Notes under the pieces: generated by a model | The model's input: the letters and a program-made list of their open reading frames with translations, nothing else | What the model was told of the DNA's origin: nothing | Databases searched by the model: none | Shown: piece after piece, positions 55,201 through 64,000 of the stretch | Numbering within the stretch: position 1 is the first letter of the stretch | Layout: the number at the start of each line of letters is the position of its first letter | Translations under genes and position numbers: made by a program | Assembly (NCBI RefSeq): GCF_020382885.2 | Contig: NC_058498.1 | Location: 12,837,001 to 12,901,000, forward strand | DNA length: 64,000 nucleotides | Direction of reading: 5' to 3' | DNA from: Scatophagus argus | Lineage: Eukaryota; Chordata; Actinopteri; Scatophagidae

Positions 55201-58200
55201 GAGAAAAAGTCTGATCACAGTCAAACAGTTTTAAGGTTGATATGATACATGAGCACCCCCTTGTGGGGCTGTATCTGATTTTCCAGGGGATTTCTTTATG
55301 CATGTCAGTGTTTACTTGATGTGCGGTTACCTTGAAATTCTTTGAACCTGAAAGCTCGTGCCTCTTCCTCCTCACTAACCAGCCTCTCTTCTGTGTGAGG
55401 ACAACTAAAGAGGGGACAAGAAAGAAGCCATTACAGAGGAAGGACAGAGGAATGGAAACTGACTAAGGGGTCTATAATTTTTCAGCTATGTCAAAATTAT
55501 TTTCACATTTTTTTTAACTTTACCCAAAATACAAATGATAACAACTGAATATTTCCTTTCTGAGCAAAGGCAGCTACCTCTCCACAGCTTGCCGTATGTG
55601 TGTCATCCAACTGTTACGCTCCTCCTTGGAGTTGGTGTGGATCTCGTACATCTCTGGCTCGTTGGAGGAGGCACAGATAAGAAACATGGCTTTCTCCTCA
55701 TGGGCCACTTCCCTGACAATCAGCTTCTGAAGAGAGATCACTGACGGCTTGCTGTCCTGGGAGGATAACACAAAAAAGGAAAAAGAAGGGGGAGGAAAAA
55801 CAATGCTTTTTGATTACTGACACTTCTGGTCTCACTCACATATTACCACATTACTCTTACGTACACACTGTTATTTTAGACAGTGACCTGTGCAGAAAAA
55901 AATGAGTATATTCACATACCACTGTAGCAAATACGTATCTCTGATCCTTCTCTTGCAGCAAGATCAATACATCTGACAGGAGGACTGCAAGAATATCTGG
56001 AAGGACAAAAATCACAAATGAGACTAAAGGCTTCAGTCTGCAAATTGGAAAGCTCTATGAAAATAGATATCTGTAAGTATATAATAATTCTTTAGGACAC
56101 ATCACCTTTGAGCCTGCCAGAAGCAGCTTTCCAGTTGACTGTGCCCTCATGCAGCAGCCGTCTCCTGACCTGTGCCAGATCCTCCCTGCGAAACACACGA
56201 CCATCTTTGATTTTTCCAAGTGCCTTTGGCTCCATCTTGTTGTATATGTCTCGGAGTCGAGAGTTCTTCTCATGGAGATTAACGAGCGTGTCAACCTGAA
56301 CGATGGTGCCTTTAATCAGACACAGTGATCGAGTCAGATCCTCATGCTCCTCTGTATCTGCTGGAAACAGAAAAAACATTTGGAATTTTATAGAATTTAA
56401 AATAAAGGTATGAAGAATGAGACTATTCCCTACTAAATATATGGGTGTACTTTCTTTAATTTATTTAGCAGTAAAATTCATGTGAAATGCTGGACCTTCA
56501 GTGTACTGTAGAATACGCTCCACTAGTACAGGGTACTTGGTAATTCGCTGTGTTACCAACAGGATACACTCAGTCACACCTAACCTCCGCACAATGGGCA
56601 GGTTGTTGATTTTCTGAAAGGGAAATAACACATCACTTAATCTAATGTTTATCATGCTGAAAGTGCACTTTACATACTATACTGGAGAGGTACTGTGGAT
56701 TATACTGACATCATAAATCAGAAGACTGCTAATGTGTCTTACTCGAATGATGTTTTGGAACTTTTTGTTGTTTTGCAGCTGTTCTTTGTAGAAGCTGACA
56801 GCCTCAGTGTGGTGACTGCAGAAATCTCCATAGCTGTCCTTCATCCTCTCGCCTATTTCACCTGAGAACTGGAGAGCAAAGAAACCTGTCAACTCTGGCA
56901 CACAGATGGCTCTTTGTTTACATGCTGCTCCACGCTGCACTGCGGCAGATGTGCCATGCCGTTCAATCACGTGTTCTCCAGCCTACCTGCGCGATCAGAA
57001 TGTCTGCCACTCTGTTGATAGTGTAGTTCTTGCTGTTGGGCGAGACCAGGCTTTCTTGCTGCCGCTCTTTGAGACGAGACAAGAAATGTGTGTGAAGCTC
57101 GAGGAGGTTTTCCAAGCGGGGGAACAGACAGTCCAACCTGCCCGAGTCCATTTGGAGGTTCTCCTTCAACTCCCGGACGTACACATGCAGCATTATCTTC
57201 AGTGTTCGCACATGGTGCATCTCTGTCTGCATCAGCTCTATGCAATGACAGAAATTCACAGGTTTGTTCTGCCATGTAAAGAATATACACACATTGCAAT
57301 GCTATGGACTGGCTTCATAACCCTCCATAACCTCAACTTTTCCCTCATTCCCCCCCCCCCCCCGTACGTAAATCTGGATAAAGTCATTCCTTAAAATAGT
57401 GATGAAATTTAAGGGCTTTTTGTAGCTCCAGAGCAATTTTTCCCTTGTGTTGTGTGTAATACTAACGAGCCAGGGTGACAGCTCACCAAAACTATCCAAT
57501 CCATGAGCTACCTGCCGATCCGCGGAAGAGGTGACTCACTGACTGGACAGAGCAAGGTGTAAACATGACCCAAGAAATCACACTTACCATATATCACATC
57601 CTGCCTCTTCACTGTTTCTTTAGAATACTTCTTAACATGCTGCTGGTCAACGGCCAAACTCCATGACTCCGCATCCAGGTCCTGGGCATCAGACTCCAGA
57701 TCAGTCCGCACTGCCGCATAGTGAGAATCTGAGGAGAGAAACCGAGCCATCAAAAACTATGACACATTATGGTGTGATGATACAAAACATGTTTTAAGTT
57801 GATTCCTGATATGGCGGGAAATTGCACGGGGGTCCATGTTTAGGTCAGAGTTTCCAAAGGAAAGTCAGAGTTAAAGACAAAATGTAATTCAAGTCTTCAA
57901 ATAATTTGAACAGAATTCTCTACATTTCGGAAAATTCATAAATGATTAACAGTGATTTTCAAGGAATGATTCCTTTTGAAAAGGTCATCAGTTACTTATG
58001 GTGAAGCATCCAACTTTAAGAATAGTTCAGCACTGACCTAATGTCTCGTCTTTTTGCGTTTTGGCAGGGCTGAGAATAATACTGTGTGTGAATGAGATAA
58101 ACTGTCATCGAGTGATGACAGCAAAACGCGCCGTATAAGTTAAAGTTCTCACAGTGTGCATAAGCAATAAATAAGACTAACCTCTGGTATAAAAACAAAT

Positions 58201-61200
58201 GAGGCCAAGCTATTTTTAATCTTCTACTTTAGCCTGAGCACATCTGAACATTCAACTCAAGAGGTGCTAGTATGTTTCTGTCCCTGCACTTTACATTTGC
58301 ATGACTGTAATACTTGTAAGTGTAGGGACATCCTTAAAAAGGTGTTTGTGATTTTATGATGATCAGTTGAGGTTAGTGCTTAAAATGCTTAAAGAACGTA
58401 CAAGATAGTAAACCAAATGTTATGCTGCATGCTTTTATTAGGGTCCTTTAGACATTGTCAAATTAGTCATCTGCACTTCTTTCACCAATACACTGTAAAG
58501 CACCAGACAGAGAAAACAAGCAATTCCTGAGTGACAGAGTGTGCCTGATAAAGCAATAAACCTGCAAACATGCCAGCTGGGAGAAAAAGATGTTGCAGTA
58601 GCTCTTTGTATGTGGCAAGTTAGTATCCAGTTAGCTCTCTCTCCCACACACTACAGCTTAATGAGAAAAGGTGCGGTCACCCCTGACTCCACAAAATACT
58701 CTCCACACTCTCTCCTCCCTGGATTTACAGACTCCCTGAAGACAAACTATCACTCCGTACCAAGGCAAACGTGTAGATCTTAGAAGACTGAACAGGCTGA
58801 GAAAAGGTAGTCATATGAGGAAAAAAATAGTTCTTCCACCATCAAAATTTCAAGCCAGAGTTTAACTGTCTTAAATAAAATTTAATCCCCACGTCAGTCA
58901 GTCAACTCACCTTCAACGATGATGGACTCGGTGGTGGAGGGAGCGAGGGAAACTGCATCTTCGTTGCAGCGTTTGGAGCGGAGAGTATCTGTCTCGTCCA
59001 TCTCCCCGGGGAGGGATCTGAGGGATGATAACCACAGGTCCAAGGTGGCATACATGTTGACACTGATAGAACTTAACCCCACTAACCTGTGGCAGCCTAA
59101 ATAAATTTGTGAGCCAGCATGTTCATTTACAAGCCCAAAGCAACAACAACATAAAGTTAGACACCCAGACAGCTACATATTTCTTCCCTACTGACTCCCT
59201 CTCTTCTGCTTGTTAAAACCTTCCCTTCGCCTTGATCTCTCACTCCCTCCCACACAGCCTTCCCAATTTCCCTACACAGTTTTCTTAGCAGTGCAGTGTA
59301 AAAAAAGTCCACTTCTAAGAACCGTCTAGACTCAAACAGATGTTATATTAGAAAAGACAGCTTGCCTTGATATGTCAACTATAAATACGCACCTTACAAT
59401 GGCATAGAGAAAATAGTATCTCAGCAGCAAGGAATCTAAAAATATCCAGCATTGACATACAGCAAATCCTGTAAACATCTACAGAATTCTAGATTTACGA
59501 GAGCGATAGCTCATTATCCTACTGGTTTTTGAACTTTTCAAGCCATCTTGTTAAAAGAAAACAAAAAAGAGAGAAATAAAAAAAAACTTAGACTGTAGAA
59601 GTCTAACTTGCAAGGCAGAGATGCTCACCCTGAGCTGTTGTGGTGACGGTGGCTGTGGCCAAGGCTGGAGGTAAGGGCTGAGGTGGAGCTGGTGGTATGG
59701 GCGGCAGTCAGCTGAGTGCTAGGTCCCCACTGACTAATGGTCATGCCTGGGGTGATGAAAAAACCTGGCTGGCCATCCAGGGCATATGATGAGGCTGGAC
59801 CACACTGCTCCCGCTCTCTGTCCCGGTCTTTTAGTGCTGGGGAAGAAAGATGAGAGACAAGTGAACAGAGGAAATGAGAGGATACAGACGACAAAGGAGG
59901 GGAGGACAGAGAGAGCGAAGAAGATGACCAGTGAGGAGGACAAGAAGAGGATATGGACGAGGAGGCAGGTGGGTAATTGTCTGACTCCTGTCTGAAACGC
60001 TGCCAGTATCTTTTCAGCCAAGGCCGAGACAGAGATCGCAAATATCGGCAGGTGATCAGGTCACGGTGCATCAACAGCCGGACACCAACACGCCCGGACA
60101 AACCGGAGGAGGAGGAGGAAGAAGAGGATGGTTTAGCAATCCTGGAGCCACCAATGGAGGCCGCCCTGGTTTGGGTAGTGCTCTTGGTAACAGTTAGCTC
60201 CATTGTCAGTGTCTCAAACTACTGGCAGAAGGAGGAAAATAAAAATCCAAACTCCAAGGTCAGGTTCAATACTGTTGCAGTATCAGTAGTTGCTATTGCA
60301 AAATTAATAAGTGATGTGCCTTCACTTGTGCAAAGAAGGACAGTCAGAGGACAGCGCAAAAGCCTAGTTAAATACGTGACCCGTCCAGATCTTTCACAAC
60401 TGATCTCTTCTAGCAACTTCTGGAAACACATACACCCTTTTATATTTCTCACACTCTTCTTCGCTTTTTCTCAATTCCTCTCACCCCTCACCGTCTTCCC
60501 GACCCCCTGCACAAGCTACTGATTGGCCAGAGCAGGACATGATGAGAAATCAGGTGGGGCTGACAGCACTCCAGCTGTTCAGAGGAAAATAAGAAATGCT
60601 ACAGGAGATTAACTTAAGCTGCTGCTGCTGCAACCACTCATGTCTCCTGAGGGTTTGATCAGATGCAACATGAGTTGTTGAATATTCCTACAATTAGCAT
60701 TGACTGAAATTTCCTGAGACAGACCACTTGATAATAATGAATGACAGCGCACTGCACATTTGTTCTCAGGCTCATCGGTTCAACAAGTCAAATGACCCTT
60801 TATATAACCTAGAGTAGAAACAAAACATTGTAAGGAAGAATCTGATATGCCTTTAAAAAAACGTAGTGTGTTGATACAAACCTGACTACTGTGTAAAACT
60901 GGTACAACATCAGTAAATCTAGGATTGAAGCAGAAGTAGACCACCTGACTGTTTTTAACAATGCCTCATCATCACCTTTGCCTTGAGCAAAGACACACGC
61001 ATACACCACACTCACATATACAAACCCAAACAGTCAAAGACAGAAACAGAATGATTGTTTCTGCAGGTATCAGAAAGGTTCCTCTTTTTAATCATCCACA
61101 AACCACCAGAGAGGCAGCCAGCTTTTTAATTTGACACATGGGGACTAAACCATCTTCCCATGCATCGATGCATCCTCCTGCATCAACTGATACTGTGGTC

Positions 61201-62283
61201 ATTAGGATTCACATGCAGTTCATCTGTCCATCCTGCATACCAAGGTTAGGAGATCCCGATGAGCCAGTCCTCGGTACAGAATCTCTCTGTGTGGAGAAAA
61301 TAAAGAAAGACAGTGGGCTTTTTTTCTTTCAAGGCCATTCTTTCAAGCTTCCACCACCTGAGTGACAGATTATAAAATCCCTAAAAATTGCAGTCTTACT
61401 GTACTTTCTTTACAGGACCAGACTGCTCACATGGTTTGCTTAACAAGCAAAGTCCATCTGAGGCAGATTCATAGGAGTGAACAGGGGCATATAATCTTTA
61501 GTCAAATTGTCTTAAATGCCCTTTCCCGAATGAATGCACAGCTCTCCCTGCCAAAAACGGATTCATGCTTCTTTGTTCAAGTGATGCAGTAGTTACATGC
61601 GGATGTTTTGTTTGCTGCTACATAGTCGCTTCCCCTATAGCTAATATTCACCCACTGAAAAATGCAACTACAGTGCATAAATCATGATCTACATTTAAAA
61701 AACAAGAACTGTGGCTGCAGGTGCAGGAAGTGTTTGTTGATAGCAAAAACAACATTTTCTAAGGCATACAAAACCAATTTTTTTCAACATAATTAACGAA
61801 CACGATCTAATCATGATAAGTGCATTTAGTGTTGCAGTAGTACTACAACAACAAAAACGAGAGTTAATTCTGACCTATAAACTAGGGAACTACTATTCAG
61901 GTTTGACATTGTCAGCATCTAAATACTGCTAATATGCTGTGACAAAGAAGCACAAATTTCTCTTATGCAATTGTCAAAAAAATGTATGATCAATAGATCA
62001 TACATCAAGATCAAGATCAATCTATGTTTTTCTTTCTCTGTGAAATGAACTGTCTGTGTTAGTGATCAAATGTCTAACCATGTACATGTGTATGCACCTC
62101 ATCTATGAATAGAAAAACAAAAAAATAAAAAATAGAACACAGTTAAGTTAAGGTACTGGGGTGACGTCACTGTAGCCCTTGTCCTTGTTTTTCTGTGCTT
62201 CAGTGTAGTGTTTACCTTATTCTTGCTGCTGGTGCACTCGCCCAGCAGAGACTTACAACTCTTGTGAACGTTCACAGCACAAT
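43203..62283 (-). CDS. arhgef18: Rho guanine nucleotide exchange factor 18 (p114RhoGEF), 5' end outside window
   Basis: RhoA activator at cell junctions. Exons, N to C: 62283-62216, 61286-61241, 59836-59629, 59017-58911, 57728-57588, 57237-56987, 56868-56743, 56613-56496, 56360-56106, 55996-55920, 55756-55578, 55404-55331, 54982-54797, 54625-54485, 54170-54055, 53534-53466, 53295-53248, 53069-52806, 52692-52543, 45172-44824, 44193-44050, 43531-43203; all phases agree. From the internal ATG at 59001 (MDETD, matching the human short-isoform MDEAD start) the product is 1035 residues (human about 1015). The first exon ends a C1-like zinc finger (CAVNVHKSC). DH at about residues 75-270 ([31 protein letters not shown]), PH at about 300-410, then coiled coil (exons 53069-52543), a QQQIPTKLA motif and the C-terminus [12 protein letters not shown]13 and ARHGEF28 are excluded by these C-terminal signatures. 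Confidence 0.93.
46312..46750. mobile_element. Non-autonomous inverted-repeat DNA element
   Basis: The left end CAGTGATCAGTCACAACATT and the inverted right end CACTGATCAGCCACAACATC match over about 20 bases with few differences. The interior has 'ctgtcaaaacagctctgacc' and 'ttattcacttcaactgtcag', which I recognise from a repeat spread through many fish genomes. No transposase. No clear target duplication was found. Confidence 0.7.
48500..48665 (+). repeat. Old dispersed fish repeat
   Basis: Order 'gaccaccaaattctaatcag', 'gttgagtccaagcgga', 'aaatttgaagaaattcc', 'gaatgggatgaac' as in a common teleost interspersed repeat. Confidence 0.55.
48809..48892 (+). repeat. Tail of a dispersed fish repeat
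   Basis: 'ccagggtgaaccctgcctct' through 'aaaatggatggatgga' is the usual 3' part of the family seen at 5115-5330. Confidence 0.55.
57350..57363 (+). repeat. Poly-C tract in an arhgef18 intron
   Basis: Fourteen consecutive C. Confidence 0.9.
59629..60203 (-). other. arhgef18: Likely alternative first exon of arhgef18
   Basis: On the minus strand an ATG at 60203 in strong Kozak context (ACAATGG) opens a frame of 191 full codons that runs without stop into the constitutive exon (its acceptor is at 59836) and ends at the same donor, in the correct phase. Joined to exon 59017 onwards it predicts 1232 residues. The extra segment starts [16 protein letters not shown], has a Ser run coded by a TCC microsatellite, a basic stretch ([13 protein letters not shown]) and more Ser-rich sequence. 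No domain recognised. Transcript evidence is needed; chance openness in Ser-rich repeat DNA is the main alternative. Confidence 0.4.
60519..60532 (-). promoter_or_regulatory. CCAAT box upstream of the alternative arhgef18 exon
   Basis: The minus strand reads GGCCAATCAG, a full NF-Y consensus, about 320 bases before the ATG at 60203. No CpG island or TATA is visible. Confidence 0.35.
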
Positions 62284-64000
62284 CTGAAAAACAGCAGGAC
62301 AGGAACACAGAGTCAGTGTGACATTAGATACAGAGTATACAGTATACAAAGGCAACAGTGTTGGCTTTTGGATTCAATATGGATGGGAACTACGACACAG
62401 TAGAACAAACAAAAAATGTAAGAATCAATCCAACAACCCCTGGAGGTCTGGAGGTTCAAAGCAAGAGTCTGTGATATAGACAAAGTGTTGTAATGATGCC
62501 GAAGCAAACACCGAGAGGCAGCTGTTGTTATCAACAATCACAATGTCGAGTATTTGCTTTCAGACAATCATTCTCAACAAGTGAAAGGATCACTTCTGGC
62601 TTCATGAGACTATGTGGTCTCTGTTTGTTTACCCGTACGAGACACAGAGTCACTCTGTAGGCAAGTCAGGAGCTCAATCAGTAATATGTTTCTCTTTTTA
62701 TCCACTTTTCTCCCTGTATGGAAAACAAAGCCGCTGCTCAGGTTTAGATGATATGACCGATTGTATCTCTGCTGTTTAGCACAGATAAAAATCAGAGCTG
62801 TTTTGGAAAAACATAATGCAGGCAATAAGTTCTCCTCTCCGTGGTCTACTCAATTACTGGAAAGACAAAACGCTGGTAAAAGAAAACAATCCAATCTTTC
62901 AGATGGCTACATACTGTATAAGGTAAGCAACAGAAGCCTTTCCTGAGGGACCAGGCTAGCCAAACAAATTAGGTTATAACTATGCAAAGTCTGATCCGAA
63001 CCCAACCAGCCTGACATGGACAAAAAGCACATGGCCTTCAATGTAAAACATATACAGACGTACACAAGTGCAGATATGCATATACACACAGAAAAGACAG
63101 CTGCTACTCCGCATAGAGGCTGATCAGCCCGATATAATGCAGCAATTAGTGAAAAGTAGACTTCAGCTGTCTGTTACACCAAGTGGGTCACTCAATAATG
63201 GAAAATACCATGGTTAAAAAAAGAAAAAAAGTCAGAGACTAGAATTTATTTTTTATGATATCAAAGATCTTAATGTTGTCATTATTTTCAAGTTAACAGT
63301 TTATTTTCTCAAAGATGCATTTCATCATTTCCTATTTTCTTGTGACTAATTGTTCATCACAGTAAGTAACAAAGTCACTTGCGATGAACAATTAGCCCCT
63401 GAACTGTCACATTTACCAGGTTACATATGGGACAAGGCAGTATGGTGAGTGTTTGACCTGGCTGTATAGTTTGTTGACAAAGGTAGCAGTGCTGTGAACA
63501 ACACAGTTTAAACAAGAGCCATACTAGTAACTTCTACTAACTGCTGCACAGCCTACTGTAAAAGCCTCTATTGCTTATTCCCCTTCTGTGTGCTGTGGAC
63601 AATGGATACCATGACAAAAAAAACCTTCTTGCTGCCCAGCTAAGGCATGAAGCAGAGATATAATAATTTGTGTGTGGGTGAAGTGGGGAGGACTAAATAA
63701 TAGTTGCATATACAATGTTACCTTAAAGACTCTCCTATCTTGCCCTTTCAAATTTTTGACCTAGCCCTAACCCCGTTAACTACATTATATCACTTCATTT
63801 GTAATCTCAAACCTATCCCTTCTGTCTCCCTCTCTCTGGTAATAAATGAACAATTGCTGGCTGAGGCAAAGGAAAAAAAAAACAGAAACTGACTTCTGAA
63901 TAATCTTCACCAGCAGTGCTGCTGTGTCCCTCTTTGAGTTGGATCCAACAGTTCTTGACCAGTGCAAGCCTGCCGAATGCCAATGCTGACACAGAGTAGT
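62284..64000. other. 5' side of the arhgef18 C1 exon; no exon identified
   Basis: It should be intron of arhgef18. The exon carrying the first half of the C1 zinc finger (HxF...CxxC) was looked for on the minus strand and not found, so it lies beyond the window. Confidence 0.5.

Noticed and set aside
59977..60522. Plus-strand 181-codon open frame
   Set aside because: It is antisense to the Ser-rich open frame of arhgef18; the acidic run is the complement of the TCC repeat. No family resemblance.
63785..64000. Possible further upstream arhgef18 exon on the minus strand
   Set aside because: Open frames exist but there is no C1-type HxF/CxxC pattern and no convincing splice borders.

Overview
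The window is a piece of a teleost (probably percomorph) chromosome. This is shown by short vertebrate-type GT-AG introns, abundant CA/GT microsatellites, several dispersed repeats typical of ray-finned fish, and four recognisable vertebrate genes. All calls rest on reading exons, splice sites and remembered family sequences; no database search was possible.

Layout. (1) 1-3892, plus strand: the 3' part of a multi-protease type II transmembrane serine protease, best matched by tmprss9 (polyserase-1). It has the end of one trypsin domain, a linker, an LDL-receptor class A module and a complete last trypsin domain. (2) 5648-6736, minus strand: a complete three-exon timm13 (95 aa), convergent with the protease gene as in mammals, with a compact promoter at 6737-6910. 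(3) About 9860-21830, plus strand: an ENC/Kelch-like gene, most likely enc3. It has a 5' UTR exon with an upstream ORF, two coding exons (589 aa), an intron just after the stop codon and a distal 3' UTR exon. (4) 23955-25537, minus strand: exons of a SAMD3-like fish gene family, apparently incomplete, with a CpG-rich promoter-like block at 26030-26440. (5) 26450-39060: gene-poor DNA holding SINE, LINE and hAT-type repeats, a truncated tRNA-Leu copy and old dispersed repeats. (6) About 39060-62283, minus strand: most of arhgef18 (p114RhoGEF). Twenty-two exons were traced, every splice phase agrees, and they run from the end of a C1-like zinc finger to a conserved C-terminus. An alternative first exon with a CCAAT box is likely at 59629-60203.

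How the genes relate. They do not form a pathway: a cell-surface protease, a mitochondrial import chaperone, a BTB-Kelch CUL3 adaptor and a junctional RhoA exchange factor. The order is informative, however. Tmprss9-timm13 is the human 19p13.3 arrangement. An ENC-family gene beside an ARHGEF18-family gene repeats the ENC1/ARHGEF28 and KLHL25/AKAP13 neighbourhoods, which fits one of the vertebrate whole-genome-duplication paralogons. I found no sign of a wholly new biological system. The items most worth checking are the enc3 gene structure, the arhgef18 alternative promoter, the intact last protease domain, and the hAT-like element with preserved target duplication.
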